Numbered from the stretch's first letter, positions 41,596-50,361 are shown. The stretch: 64,000 nucleotides of DNA from Halorubrum sp. CSM-61 (GCF_003781945.1 NZ_RJJW01000008.1:1-64000); one strand, 5' to 3'. The notes: generated by a model from the letters alone, not told the origin. Program-made: numbers and translations.

Positions 41596-42651
41596 TCAGA
41601 TCAGGCGCTCGGCGATCCGACCGGCGCCCTCCGCGGCGGCGGTCGCGGGGTCGTCGGGGGAGACGACCTCGACGTCGCGGTCGAGCTCGGCGGAGAGCCG
41701 CTTCTCGAACTCCTCGGTGAGGCCGGGGATGCAGGCCATGCCGCCGGTCGCCGCGACGGGGCGGCCCAAGGCGAGCTGGTACGGCTTCATGTGGTCGTTC
41801 GCGAGCTCCGGGAGGAACTCGTTGGCGACGACGTCGACCGCCTCGTCGATGTACCGGTCGACGGGCTCGCGCACGCCGCGGTCGACGGTGAACTCGTGGC
41901 TCCCGCCGCCGGGCTGTTGGATCACGTCCGTGAACGGCTCGAAGTCGTACACGTCGGCGTGTTCCTCCTTGTACTCCCGGGCGGTCGTCCGGTCGATGTG
42001 GACGCGACCCTGGCTCTCCTCCTCGACGGCGGCGACGATCCGGCGGTCGACCTCGTTGCCCGTCACCGAGCCGGTCGAGAACGGCGAGAGCTGCTCGCCG
42101 CGTCGGTAGGCGCACGCCTCCAGCGTCGTGGACCCCATGTTGACGGAGACGAACACCTCGTCGATGGCGGACAGGTCGTCGCCGTAGGCGGGGATCGCCC
42201 CGCACAGCGACTCGGGGTAGCTCCGCGTCTCGACCCCTCCGATCGAGGAGCCCTCGATCACCGACTTGAGGTTGTTCACGCCCGCCTCGTTGTCGATGGT
42301 GGGGACCGCGTAGACGACCGCGCTGTCCTCGGGCACGTCGTGGGCGTCCACGAGCGCCTCGAAGAAGCGCTCCGCGTCGGCGACGCTCTCGTCGTCCTCC
42401 GGGAGCCCCGAGCGGAGCATAAAGCGCACCGTGTCGGGGTACTCGATCGCGGCCTCGTGGCCGAACAGGACCTTCTCCTCGCCCGTGATGGCGTCCTCGT
42501 AGGTCGCCAGACACGTCAGCGTCGAGTGTCGCTCGCGACCGCCCCGCCCGTCGGGGAGGTCGAGCACCGTCCGGGTGCTGCCGAGTTTCACGCCGACCGC
42601 TTCCGGGCCGTCTGTACCGTTGATGTCCGTGGATTCGTCGTCGTCGCTCAT
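41596..42651 (-). CDS. Actin-superfamily protein, salactin-like
   Basis: A 351-residue actin/Hsp70-superfamily protein. Phosphate-1 loop: VGVKLGSTRTVLDLPDG (residues about 19-35). Phosphate-2 loop: VFVSVNMGSTTLEACAY. Adenosine motif: ATGGMACIPGLTEEFEKRL near residue 300. VYAVPTIDNEAGVNNLKSVI resembles the MreB/ParM group. It matches my recollection of haloarchaeal salactin, an actin homologue in Halobacterium that forms dynamic polar filaments; identity was not checked. ATG at 42651 overlaps the stop of the upstream FlaD/E-domain gene by four bases, so the two proteins are made together. Confidence 0.85.
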   Translation of the reverse strand: MSDDDESTDINGTDGPEAVGVKLGSTRTVLDLPDGRGGRERHSTLTCLATYEDAITGEEKVLFGHEAAIEYPDTVRFMLRSGLPEDDESVADAERFFEALVDAHDVPEDSAVVYAVPTIDNEAGVNNLKSVIEGSSIGGVETRSYPESLCGAIPAYGDDLSAIDEVFVSVNMGSTTLEACAYRRGEQLSPFSTGSVTGNEVDRRIVAAVEEESQGRVHIDRTTAREYKEEHADVYDFEPFTDVIQQPGGGSHEFTVDRGVREPVDRYIDEAVDVVANEFLPELANDHMKPYQLALGRPVAATGGMACIPGLTEEFEKRLSAELDRDVEVVSPDDPATAAAEGAGRIAERLI

Positions 42652-43145
42652 GATTCACTCGCACACGAAGCGATCCGGACGATGGAGACGAGGCTGATCC
42701 GGTGGTCGGCGGGGGTGAATGGCCGGTCGTACCGCGGGGCGTCGAACCCCTCCAACCGGCGCCGGAGGGCCGCGACCGCGTCGTCGTCGACCCAGCCGAG
42801 CTCGGCGTAGTACGCTAACGCGTCCCGGCTCCGCACGTGGCCGCCCACGTCGACGAGGTAGCCGAGCCACTCGCCGATCTCGTGTTCCGCCTCCGGGGAC
42901 GCCGGGATCGCCGTCAGGTACGGCCGATCGCCGGCGTCGGATCGGTCCCCGTCGCCGGAGAGCCGCAGCCCCCGCTGACGCTGGAGCAGCTCGGTGAACG
43001 CGGCCGAGCGGGCGGCCTGCTCCGCTCGGTTCCGGTTCGGCTGACGAAGCGACCGCTCCCGAGGCGCTCCGTCGGCGCCGTCCCGCGGTGCGTCCGCGAT
43101 CCGGCGCAGCTCCCGCACGTCGTATTGCCGTGGATTCAGACTCAT
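42648..43145 (-). CDS. FlaD/E-domain protein coupled to the actin-like gene
   Basis: A 165-residue protein. The C-terminal half, YLTAIPASPEAEHEIGEWLG followed by YLVDVGGHVRSRDALAYYAE and LGWVDDDAVAALRRRLEGF, follows the FlaD/FlaE domain of archaellum accessory proteins (YLt.lP.s..a......WL..L......AL.YY..igWi...v...L...L.g). The N-terminal 80 residues are charged and probably disordered. No archaellum genes lie nearby. Overlap with the actin-like gene (ATGA) suggests a joint role, perhaps polar anchoring; that is inference. Leftward TATA candidate: CATATAGCC near 43189-43197. Confidence 0.75.
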   Translation of the reverse strand: MSLNPRQYDVRELRRIADAPRDGADGAPRERSLRQPNRNRAEQAARSAAFTELLQRQRGLRLSGDGDRSDAGDRPYLTAIPASPEAEHEIGEWLGYLVDVGGHVRSRDALAYYAELGWVDDDAVAALRRRLEGFDAPRYDRPFTPADHRISLVSIVRIASCASES

Positions 43146-43276
43146 GTTCCGTCCGTCGTTCGCGTCCGTACCGGGACGCTCACGGGCCGGCTATATGATA
43201 GTTGCCACGCAGTTATCAGGTGTGAGAAACTACCGCGGCCGAACTCGCGGGCTGCGACGCGCTCGCCTCCTCGAAG

Positions 43277-43798
43277 TCACTCGGCGTCGGCCCACGGGAG
43301 GGGCTCGGTACACCAGTGACAGAAGTCGAGGTCGGCGTCGGTCTCCTTGCCGCAGTACGGGCACTCGACCTCCGACGGTCCGGGGGCGCTCTCGGCGACG
43401 GCCCCGGTCGAGGCGCTCGCGCCGCCGAGATCTCCGGTCGTCTCGCCGTCGTCGCTCGCGGCGCGGCGCCGGATCGCCTCGGCGGTCGCGTCGGCCCGTT
43501 GCCGCTCGGCGACGTCGGCGCGCCCGACGAGGTAGGCGTCGACCGCGGAGAGACCGTACAGGACGGCGATCGGGAGGGTCACGTCCGTCGGGAGCGCGGC
43601 GGCCGTCTCGGCCGCCTCCGTCACCGAAACCGACGACTCGACGGGCACGTCGTAGAGGGCGAACAGCGCCACGCCGCCGCCGACGATGGTCAGGTGCCAC
43701 AGCAGCGCCCGCCCCCACCGGCGCAGGGTGAGATGGCCGAGGCCCGGCAGCGCCATCGCCAGCAGCGCGGCGAGCAGGGGACGGAACTGGTCTCGCAT
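43277..43798 (-). CDS. Zinc-ribbon membrane protein, uncharacterised
   Basis: A 173-residue protein. A membrane-associated N-terminus (LLAALLAMALPGLGHLTLRR, LWHLTIVGGGVALFALYD) is followed by a third hydrophobic stretch (LPIAVLYGLSAVDAYLVG), a charged linker and a C-terminal double-CxxC zinc ribbon (VECPYCGKETDADLDFCHWC). ATG at 43798 is supported by CCTAAATACC, read leftward about 28 bases upstream. Similar modest proteins are common in haloarchaea; no function is known to me. Confidence 0.7.
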   Translation of the reverse strand: MRDQFRPLLAALLAMALPGLGHLTLRRWGRALLWHLTIVGGGVALFALYDVPVESSVSVTEAAETAAALPTDVTLPIAVLYGLSAVDAYLVGRADVAERQRADATAEAIRRRAASDDGETTGDLGGASASTGAVAESAPGPSEVECPYCGKETDADLDFCHWCTEPLPWADAE

Positions 43799-43892
43799 AC
43801 TCCGCCGGTTTGGCCGGGCGGTATTTAGGCCTGCGGTGTCGGCGTCGCCGCGGATAACAACCGTTAATCGACGGCCACCCGTCCGACGCGCC

Positions 43893-44741
43893 ATGAGCAG
43901 GCAGCGGGCGACCGCGTTCGTTCCCGGTCACGTCACCGCCTTCTTCAGCGCGCACCCGGCCGAGCGTCCCGCGGCCGCCGGCTCGCGCGGCGCCGGGGTG
44001 ACGCTCACCGACGGGGTGACGGTCCGGGTGTCGGCGAGGGGCGACCGCTCGTCGCCCCGTCGGACGATCGACGGCGAGCCGGGGACGATCGGCGCGGTCG
44101 ACGACGCGCTCGCGGAACTGGGGGCGTCCGGCGTCGACGTCGCCGTCGAGACGGACCTCCCGATCGGCGCCGGCTTCGGCGTCTCGGGCGCCGCGGCGCT
44201 CGGGGCCGCGCTCGCCGCGAACGACGCCCTCGACCGCGGCCGGTCCGAGAACGAGCTGGTCCGGATCGCCCACGAGGCGGAGGTGGGTCGCGGCACCGGC
44301 CTCGGCGACGTGGTCGCGCAGGCGCGCGGCGGGGTCCCGATCCGGGTAGAGCCCGGCGCGCCGGGGATCGGTGAGCTCGACGGGATCCCGGCGACCGCGC
44401 GCGTCGAGTACGTCACGTTCGGCGAGCTGTCGACCGAGGAGGTGTTGGGCGGGGACACGGCGGCCCTCTCCGCCGCCGGCGAGGACGGGCTCGACCGTCT
44501 CCGCGCGGATCCGCGGCTCACGACGATGATGGGCGAGGCCCGCGCGTTCGCCCGGGAGGCGGACCTCCTCGTTCCCGAGGTCGCGGAAGCGGTCGACGCC
44601 GTCGACGCGGTCGGCGGCGAGGCGGCGATGGCGATGCTCGGCCGCACCGTCTTCGCGCTCGGCACCGGCCTCTCCGACGCGGGCTACGACCCCGAGGTCT
44701 GTCGGATCGACGCCGCGGGCGCGCGGATCGTCGAGCGATGA
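43893..44741 (+). CDS. Pantoate kinase (archaeal coenzyme A pathway)
   Basis: A 282-residue GHMP-superfamily kinase. AFVPGHVTAFFSAHP at the N-terminus and the phosphate-binding loop DLPIGAGFGVSGAAALGAAL near residue 90 (P-x-G-x-G-x-S-x-A pattern) match archaeal pantoate kinase, which with phosphopantothenate synthetase replaces bacterial PanC/PanK. EVGRGTGLGDVVAQARGGVP is also characteristic. ATG at 43893 is chosen; GATAACAACCGTTAATC just upstream supplies the likely promoter. It is divergent from the zinc-ribbon membrane protein gene. Confidence 0.9.
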   Translation: MSRQRATAFVPGHVTAFFSAHPAERPAAAGSRGAGVTLTDGVTVRVSARGDRSSPRRTIDGEPGTIGAVDDALAELGASGVDVAVETDLPIGAGFGVSGAAALGAALAANDALDRGRSENELVRIAHEAEVGRGTGLGDVVAQARGGVPIRVEPGAPGIGELDGIPATARVEYVTFGELSTEEVLGGDTAALSAAGEDGLDRLRADPRLTTMMGEARAFAREADLLVPEVAEAVDAVDAVGGEAAMAMLGRTVFALGTGLSDAGYDPEVCRIDAAGARIVER

Positions 44742-44792
44742 GATCCGTGGGGCAACAGTTTGCTCGCACCGCTTGGTCCCCCGCTGAGTAAT

Positions 44793-44806
44793 ACTTATTT
44801 ATTATT
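44793..44806 (+). promoter_or_regulatory. AT-rich promoter of the toxin-antitoxin pair
   Basis: CTTATTTATTATTA, centred about 29 bases before the antitoxin ATG at 44829. It is a strong AT-rich patch between GC-rich genes, and AbrB antitoxins usually bind their own promoter, so this is also the expected operator. Confidence 0.5.
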
Positions 44807-44828
44807 ACTTCAAAAGTACCGGTAGAGC

Positions 44829-45131
44829 ATGCCCCGAGTTACCACGAAGGGACAGGTCACCATCCCGAAAGAGATTCGGGATGCGCTCGGGATCGAACCC
44901 GGAGACGAAGTCGACTTCGAGCGGGTCGGTTCCGAGTATCGACTCCGGAAACGGGCCCCGACCACCGAAGACGGCGAAGACCCGTTCGAGAAGCACCGTG
45001 GCAGCGCAGACGGCGACGAGACGATGCCGGATCGGATGCGTCGGCTCCGCGGCGAGTATCCGCGCGAGACGAACGGATCGCTTCCGGTCGACGAGTCGTC
45101 CGACGACGAGCAGACGGGTGCCGACTCGTGA
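44829..45131 (+). CDS. AbrB/VapB-type antitoxin
   Basis: A 100-residue protein. The first 45 residues, MPRVTTKGQVTIPKEIRDAL then GIEPGDEVDFERVGSEYRLR, are an AbrB/SpoVT swapped-hairpin DNA-binding domain. The remaining acidic tail (MPDRMRRLRGEYPRETNG) is the part expected to wrap and inhibit the toxin. The stop overlaps the start of the PIN gene by four bases (GTGA), the usual antitoxin-first arrangement. It likely represses its own promoter. Confidence 0.9.
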   Translation: MPRVTTKGQVTIPKEIRDALGIEPGDEVDFERVGSEYRLRKRAPTTEDGEDPFEKHRGSADGDETMPDRMRRLRGEYPRETNGSLPVDESSDDEQTGADS

Positions 45132-45604
45132 CGACGGCCGTCGACACGAACGCGTTCCTCGCGCTGCTGTACGACGACGAGTACGCAGACGCTAGCGAAG
45201 CGGCCCTCAGGCACGCGTACCGAGAGGGAGCGGTGGTCGTCACGCCCGTCGTGTACGCCGAACTTTCGGCCGACGGCCACTTCGACTCGGCCGCCGACCT
45301 CGATCGATTCCTCGAGGATTTCAGCGTCCGAGTCGTGGAGCCCTCGCGTGAGGCGCGCTTCGAGGCGGGCGATCGGTTCCGAGAATACGCGGACTGCCGA
45401 TCGGACGGGATCCAGTGTCCAGCGTGTGGTGAGAAGCGATCCGTCGACTGCGAGGAGTGTGGCGAGGCGCTCTCGCCGCGGCAGCACATCGCCGCCGACT
45501 TTCTCATCGGTGCGCACGCCGCCATCGACTGCGACGGCTTGATCAGCTTCGATGAGGGGTTTTACTCGACGTACTTCCCGTCGCTTCCCGTGTTTCCGGA
45601 CTGA
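45128..45604 (+). CDS. PIN-domain toxin (VapC-like) with inserted zinc ribbon
   Basis: A 158-residue PIN nuclease. TTAVDTNAFLALLYDDEY supplies the first acidic residue, VTPVVYAELSAD the second, and HIAADFLIGAHAAIDCDGLI the third and fourth (D and the end-of-domain acidic region). Between residues 97 and 117 lies QCPACGEKRSVDCEECGEAL, a four-Cys zinc-ribbon insertion before the third acidic residue, giving a longer protein than the usual 120-135. VapC toxins cut tRNA or rRNA. GTG start at 45128, overlapping the antitoxin stop. Confidence 0.88.
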   Translation: MTTAVDTNAFLALLYDDEYADASEAALRHAYREGAVVVTPVVYAELSADGHFDSAADLDRFLEDFSVRVVEPSREARFEAGDRFREYADCRSDGIQCPACGEKRSVDCEECGEALSPRQHIAADFLIGAHAAIDCDGLISFDEGFYSTYFPSLPVFPD

Positions 45605-45694
45605 ACCGATCGCCGTCTCGGCTGCCTCCTTCGACCGATCTTCGGCGACGCCGACGAACAAAGCTTTACCGCGTCGACCACCTATCTCCGGCAA

Positions 45695-47086
45695 ATGGTA
45701 CTCGACGACCTCGGTACGTCCCTCCGGAGCAGCCTCGACAAGCTCCAGGGGAAGTCCCGACTCTCCGAGAGCGACGTCGAGGAGATCGTCAAGGAGATCC
45801 AGCGCTCGCTCCTCTCCGCCGACGTCGACGTCTCCCTCGTGATGGAGCTGTCGGACTCGATCAAGACCCGCGCGCTCGAAGAGGAGCCGCCGGGCGGCAC
45901 GACCGCGAAGGACCACGTCCTCAAGATCGTCTACGAGGAGATGGTCGAGCTGGTCGGCGACTCCACGGAGCTCCCCCTCGAAAACCAGACGATCCTGCTG
46001 GCCGGCCTGCAGGGATCGGGGAAGACCACCTCCGCGGCCAAGATGGCGTGGTGGTTCTCGAAGAAGGGGCTCCGCCCCGCCGTCATCCAGACCGACACCT
46101 TCCGGCCGGGCGCGTACGACCAGGCCAAGCAGATGTGCGAGCGCGCGGAGGTCGACTTCTACGGCGACCCCGACAACGACGATCCGGTCGACATCGCCCG
46201 GACGGGGCTGGAAGAGACCGAGGACGCCGACATCCACATCGTGGACACGGCCGGGCGCCACGCGCTCGAAGACGACCTCATCGCGGAGATCGAGGAGATC
46301 GAGCGGGCCGTCGACCCGGACCGCTCGCTCCTCGTCTTAGACGCCGCGATCGGGCAGGGCGCGAAGGAGCAGGCCCGCCAGTTCGAGGAGTCGATCGGCA
46401 TCGAGGGCGTGATGATCACCAAGCTCGACGGGACCGCGAAGGGTGGCGGAGCCCTGACCGCGGTCAACGAGACCGACTCCTCGATCGCCTTCCTCGGGAC
46501 CGGCGAGACCGTCCAGGACATCGAGCGGTTCGAGCCCTCCGGGTTCATCTCCCGGCTGCTCGGGATGGGCGACTTAAAGCAGCTCTCCGAGCGCGTCGAG
46601 CGCGCGATGGCGGAGGCCCAGGAGGAGGACGAGGACTGGGACCCCGAGGACATGCTGCAGGGCGAGTTCACCCTGAAGGACATGAAAAAGCAGATGGACG
46701 CGATGAACCGGATGGGACCGCTCGACCAGGTGATGGACATGATCCCCGGCATGGGCGGCGGGATGATGGACCAGCTCCCGGACGACGCGATGGACGTGAC
46801 CCAAGACCGGATGCGCCGCTTCGAGCGCATCATGGACTCGATGACCGAGGAGGAGCTGGAGAACCCCCGCGTCGTCGGCCAGTCGCGCACGGAGCGGATC
46901 GCGCGCGGCTCCGGCACCGACGAGGAGACGGTCCGGCAGCTCTTGGAGCAGCACTCGATGATGGAAGAGACGATCGGCCAGTTCCAGGGGATGGGCGAGG
47001 GCGACATGCAGCGCATGATGAAGAAGATGGGCGGCGACGGCGGCGGCCTCGGCGACATGATGGGCGGCGGCAAGGGACCGTTCTGA
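45695..47086 (+). CDS. srp54: Signal recognition particle protein Srp54
   Basis: A 463-residue GTPase with N domain ([20 protein letters not shown]), G domain motifs [37 protein letters not shown] and [13 protein letters not shown], and a Met-rich M domain ([26 protein letters not shown]) that binds signal sequences and 7S RNA. It directs ribosomes to the membrane with FtsY. Length is typical. AAGCTTTACCGCG lies about 28 bases before the ATG. The gene stands alone; repeat copy E begins 85 bases after it. Confidence 0.97.
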   Translation: MVLDDLGTSLRSSLDKLQGKSRLSESDVEEIVKEIQRSLLSADVDVSLVMELSDSIKTRALEEEPPGGTTAKDHVLKIVYEEMVELVGDSTELPLENQTILLAGLQGSGKTTSAAKMAWWFSKKGLRPAVIQTDTFRPGAYDQAKQMCERAEVDFYGDPDNDDPVDIARTGLEETEDADIHIVDTAGRHALEDDLIAEIEEIERAVDPDRSLLVLDAAIGQGAKEQARQFEESIGIEGVMITKLDGTAKGGGALTAVNETDSSIAFLGTGETVQDIERFEPSGFISRLLGMGDLKQLSERVERAMAEAQEEDEDWDPEDMLQGEFTLKDMKKQMDAMNRMGPLDQVMDMIPGMGGGMMDQLPDDAMDVTQDRMRRFERIMDSMTEEELENPRVVGQSRTERIARGSGTDEETVRQLLEQHSMMEETIGQFQGMGEGDMQRMMKKMGGDGGGLGDMMGGGKGPF

Positions 47087-47170
47087 GGAGTCGATCGCGG
47101 GCGGTTACTTATGAGTGGACGTTGTCGACGGCGGATCGACGAGAAACGCTTGCACAGCTCTGGCTGTTCG

Positions 47171-47506
47171 CTTATAAGCGGTTGTCTGCGGATCGACGGT
47201 GAACACCTCCAAAGCCCCAGTCGCTCGGTAGTACGTGATCGACGACTCTGGATCAGACACTTCCAAAGCCCCAGCCGCGAGGCGGACAGACGCTTGTTGC
47301 GCTCCTCGTCACTCGCTGCGCTCGTTCCTGCGGTGCTTACTGCGCCTCTGTCCGCCTCGCGGCTGCCCCTTTGAGTCCCGCCCCGCACAGCCCCGCGCCT
47401 CACGCCTCCCCAGCCTCGTCGCTCACTGCGTTCGCGACTCCCTCGCGCGTGCACCTCGCGCCCTCCGGGCGCTCGGCGGCACGCGCCACCGCAACGGTTT
47501 ATAAAG
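47171..47506 (-). repeat. Dispersed repeat family, copy E (reverse orientation)
   Basis: Reading leftward from 47506: CTTTATAAA (47498-47506); GCGGTGGCG (47483-47491); GCACGCGCGAGGGAGTCGCG; GAGGCTGGGGAGGCGTGAGG (47399-47418); GGGACTCAAAGGGGCAG (around 47364-47380); GTGACGAGGAGCGCAACAAG; GGCTGGGGCTTTGGAAG (47260-47276); a second CTGGGGCTTTGGAGG (47206-47220); and CTTATAAG (47171-47178). The end signature is duplicated here. The right-hand TTATAA supplies the stop codon of the CMI4-like gene, so repeat and gene end overlap. The rest of 47087-47498 holds nothing else I can see. Confidence 0.8.
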
Positions 47507-48128
47507 AAACGTCGGTCTCCATGTCCTCGGTCGCCTCTTCGAGTCCGTCCTCGCGGGCGGCCTCGGCGTGCGAGCCCTCGATCTCGGCGTCGGTGAGGAG
47601 GTCGCGGAACTCGTCGCGGAACCGGTCGTTCGCCCGGGTGGAGGTCAGGTCCACGCGGGCGACGCGGGCGTGTTTCGCGACGAGGTCGGGGTCGGCGTCG
47701 AGGGCGTCGGCGCAGTCGGCGACGGAACGTCCCTCCGCGGTCAGCTGCTTCAGGTCGTCGTACTCGAAGGCGGCGTCGTCGACCTCGCGGTCGGCCTCCC
47801 GGACGAGGTGGAGGTCGAACCGGGCGTCTCTGACCGTCGCGGGGTCGACTCTCTCCCCGCCGCGCTCCTCGGCGATCGCGGTCGCGATCGCCTCGTCGTC
47901 CTCCTCGAAGCGTCCGCGAGCTATCCGGGCGTATGTCGCGTCGTCGAGATCGGTCGAGAAGTCGTACCGCTCGCGCATCGCGGCGACGAGCTCGCGGACG
48001 CGCTCTTCGACCGCCGCCTCGTCGCGGTCGGTGAGCGTCCCGCGCGACTCCGCCTGCCGCTCGGTCACCGTCTCGGATCCGGTGGTCTCGACGAAGATGT
48101 CGCGGAGCTCGGAGGTCTTCTCGTCCAT
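47499..48128 (-). CDS. Conditioned medium-induced protein 4-like protein
   Basis: A 209-residue helical, acidic protein beginning MDEKTSELRDIFVETTGSET. The C-terminal half (LKQLTAEGRSVADCADALDA, DPDLVAKHARVARVDLTSTR) resembles a helix-turn-helix-like segment. I associate it with the haloarchaeal CMI4 family, named for induction by spent medium; this is recollection. ATG at 48128 is supported by GGCTTATTTGTCG read leftward about 30 bases upstream. Its TAA stop (47499-47501) lies within the TTATAA end of repeat copy E, so the last residues may have been altered by the repeat. Confidence 0.7.
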   Translation of the reverse strand: MDEKTSELRDIFVETTGSETVTERQAESRGTLTDRDEAAVEERVRELVAAMRERYDFSTDLDDATYARIARGRFEEDDEAIATAIAEERGGERVDPATVRDARFDLHLVREADREVDDAAFEYDDLKQLTAEGRSVADCADALDADPDLVAKHARVARVDLTSTRANDRFRDEFRDLLTDAEIEGSHAEAAREDGLEEATEDMETDVSL

Positions 48129-48267
48129 GGGCGGGGGTGTACGTGCCGACGACAAATAAGCCTCGCGTCCGGTCCTGAGCGGGTTCCGAGACATCGACCG
48201 GGAGTCGCGGCCACCGACGTCGTCGTCAACCAGTATCTTCAAGTCGGTTTACGAGGGTGTCGGAGAC

Positions 48268-48849
48268 ATGGCAACCAACACGGAGTCCGTGGATCTCGTC
48301 GGCGACGAGGCCGCGACGAACCTCGCCCGCGCGGCGCTTTTCGCCGCGCTCGTCGGCGCGTTCGCGTACGTGACGTTCCCCAATCCCGTCTCGCCCGTCT
48401 CGGTGACGCTCCAGGTGCTCGGCGTGTTCCTCGCCGGGATCTACCTCGGCCCGGTGTGGGGGGCCGCGTCGCTCGTGCTCTACCTCGCGGCCGGCGCGGT
48501 CGGCGCCCCGGTGTTCGAGGGCGGCTCCGCCGGCGTCGGCGCGCTCGTCGGCCAGTCGGCGGGCTACCTCTGGTCGTACCCGCTGGCCGCCGCCGCCGTC
48601 GGCGCGGTCGTCCACCGCGGCGTGACCCTCCGCGACCTCGACGCCGTCGGGCTCCCGACGCTCGTTGGCGCGATGGTCCTCGGCACCGCCGTCATCTACG
48701 CGCTCGGCGTCGCCGGACTCGCGTACGTGCTCTCGCTCGGTCCCGTCGAGGCCGTGACCGTCGGCGCGGTCGCGTTCCTCCCCGCGGAGGCGCTGAAGAT
48801 CGCCGCCGCGGTCGGCATCGTGCGCTCCGACGCGGTCGCGGCCGCCTGA
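48268..48849 (+). CDS. bioY: Biotin transporter S component BioY
   Basis: A 193-residue membrane protein with six hydrophobic segments and the BioY features PNPVSPVSVTLQVLGVFLAG (residues about 37-56), GGSAGVGALVGQSAGYLWSY and, near the end, FLPAEALKIAAAVGI. BioY captures biotin and delivers it with an energy-coupling module. First gene of bioY-ecfA-ecfT, followed four bases later by the ATPase. GGTTTACGAG (48244-48253) is placed about 20 bases before the ATG. The region is shared with the divergent CMI4-like gene. Confidence 0.92.
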   Translation: MATNTESVDLVGDEAATNLARAALFAALVGAFAYVTFPNPVSPVSVTLQVLGVFLAGIYLGPVWGAASLVLYLAAGAVGAPVFEGGSAGVGALVGQSAGYLWSYPLAAAAVGAVVHRGVTLRDLDAVGLPTLVGAMVLGTAVIYALGVAGLAYVLSLGPVEAVTVGAVAFLPAEALKIAAAVGIVRSDAVAAA

Positions 48850-48853
48850 ACCC

Positions 48854-49642
48854 GTGATCGACGCCACCGGCGTCACCTGTCGGTTCGGTGGTGGCGGCGG
48901 GAGCGGCGCGGCCGACGGTGACGGCGTCGTCGCGGTCGACGACGTGACCCTCTCGATCGGCGACGGCGAGTTCCTGATCGTCGCGGGCGCGAACGGCTCC
49001 GGCAAGACGACGCTCGTCAGGACCTTCAACGGGCTCGTCGAGCCCGACGCCGGAACGGTCGCCGTCAACGGAACCCCCGTGAGCGGCGACCTCGTCGCCG
49101 CGCGCTCGGCGGTCGGCATGGTGTTCCAGGACCCCCGCGACCAGCTGGTCGCCGCGACCGTCGGCGCCGACGTGGCGTTCGGCCCGGAGAACCTCGGCTG
49201 CTCGCACGCCGAGATCGACCGGCGGGTCGCCGACGCGCTGGCGGCGGTGAACATGGAGGGGCGCTCCGAGGACCGGATCGCGAGCCTCTCCGGCGGCGAG
49301 CGCGAGCGCGTCGCGATCGCGGGCGCGCTCGCGATGGAACCCGATCACCTCGTCCTCGACGAGCCGTTCACCGGGCTCGACGAGCCGGCCCGCCGGTCGG
49401 TGCTCGACCGCCTGCGAGAGCTCCACCGAGAGGGGACGAGCGTGATCGTCGTCACCCACGACCTCCGCGACGTGCTCGGGCTCGCGGACCGGGTGGTGGG
49501 GCTGTCCGCGGGGCGGGTCGCCGTCGACGACGCGCCGCGGGAGGCGGTCGAGAAGCTGCCGGGGCTGGACGTGCGGGTGCCGGCAGAGTTCGAGGACCGG
49601 CCCGCGGACGCCGCCGTCACCGGCGACACCGCCGACCCGTGA
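48854..49642 (+). CDS. ecfA: ECF transporter ATPase (BioM/EcfA)
   Basis: A 262-residue ABC ATPase with Walker A GANGSGKTTLVRTFNG (residues about 45-60), Q-loop VFQDPRDQLV, signature LSGGERERVAIAGAL, Walker B LVLDEPFTGLD and H-loop VTHDLRDV. The FQDP-x-DQ phrase is characteristic of ECF ATPases. GTG start at 48854, four bases after bioY; it overlaps ecfT by four bases. Only one ATPase gene is present, as in BioMNY systems, so it should work as a homodimer. Confidence 0.92.
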   Translation: MIDATGVTCRFGGGGGSGAADGDGVVAVDDVTLSIGDGEFLIVAGANGSGKTTLVRTFNGLVEPDAGTVAVNGTPVSGDLVAARSAVGMVFQDPRDQLVAATVGADVAFGPENLGCSHAEIDRRVADALAAVNMEGRSEDRIASLSGGERERVAIAGALAMEPDHLVLDEPFTGLDEPARRSVLDRLRELHREGTSVIVVTHDLRDVLGLADRVVGLSAGRVAVDDAPREAVEKLPGLDVRVPAEFEDRPADAAVTGDTADP

Positions 49643-50361
49643 CCCTCTCGTACGTCCCCGGCGACTCGCTCGCCCACCGGCTCGATCCCCGGTCAAAGCT
49701 CCTCGTGCAGGCCGGGTTCGCGGCCGCCGCGTACGCGTACACGACGCCTCGCGGACTCGCCGCGCTCACCTTCCTCGCCGTCGCCTGCCTCGCGCTCGCG
49801 GGGGGCGGGCCGCGCGACCTGTGGACCTACCGGGCCGCGTTCCCGGTGCTCCTCGTCGCCCCCCTCGTCGCCGGCGCGACGCTCGGGGCGCCGTGGTTCC
49901 GGGTCGAGCGCGCCGCGACCACGGGGCTCGCGAGCTACCGCGTCCTGCTGATCCTCGTCGTCGCCGCCGGCTACGTCAGGTCGACACCGGTCCGGGACTC
50001 GCGGGCGGCGATCCAGCGCGCGGTTCCGGGAAAGCCCGGGCAGTTTCTCGGGGTCGGCGTCGCGCTCGTGTTCCGGTTCCTCCCCCTCCTGAAGCGCGAC
50101 CTGCTGACGGCGCGGGAGGCGGTCCGGGCGCGCGGGGGCGAGGCGCTCCCGGTCCGCGAGCGCGTCCGGCTCGTCGGCGTCGCGGGGATCAACAGGGCGT
50201 TCGGGCGGGCCGACCGGCTCGGGACCGCCCTGAACGCCCGGTGTTTCGCGTGGAATCCGACGCTCCCGCGGCTCGCGCTCGGCCCCGCGGACTACCCGGC
50301 GCTCGCGGTCGGCGGGGGGTTGCTGGCGGCGGCCGTGGCGGCCGCGGTGGGGGCGGTGTAG
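49639..50361 (+). CDS. ecfT: ECF transporter T component (BioN/EcfT)
   Basis: A 240-residue membrane protein with four to five hydrophobic segments. It starts with the EcfT phrase YVPGDSLAHRLDPRSKLLVQ. The coupling helices carrying Ala-Arg-Gly-like motifs are VRARGGEALPVRERV and RADRLGTALNARCFAWNPT. GTG start at 49639, overlapping ecfA. With bioY and ecfA it completes a dedicated biotin importer. The end is followed by about 65 bases before the next promoter. Confidence 0.88.
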   Translation: MTLSYVPGDSLAHRLDPRSKLLVQAGFAAAAYAYTTPRGLAALTFLAVACLALAGGGPRDLWTYRAAFPVLLVAPLVAGATLGAPWFRVERAATTGLASYRVLLILVVAAGYVRSTPVRDSRAAIQRAVPGKPGQFLGVGVALVFRFLPLLKRDLLTAREAVRARGGEALPVRERVRLVGVAGINRAFGRADRLGTALNARCFAWNPTLPRLALGPADYPALAVGGGLLAAAVAAAVGAV

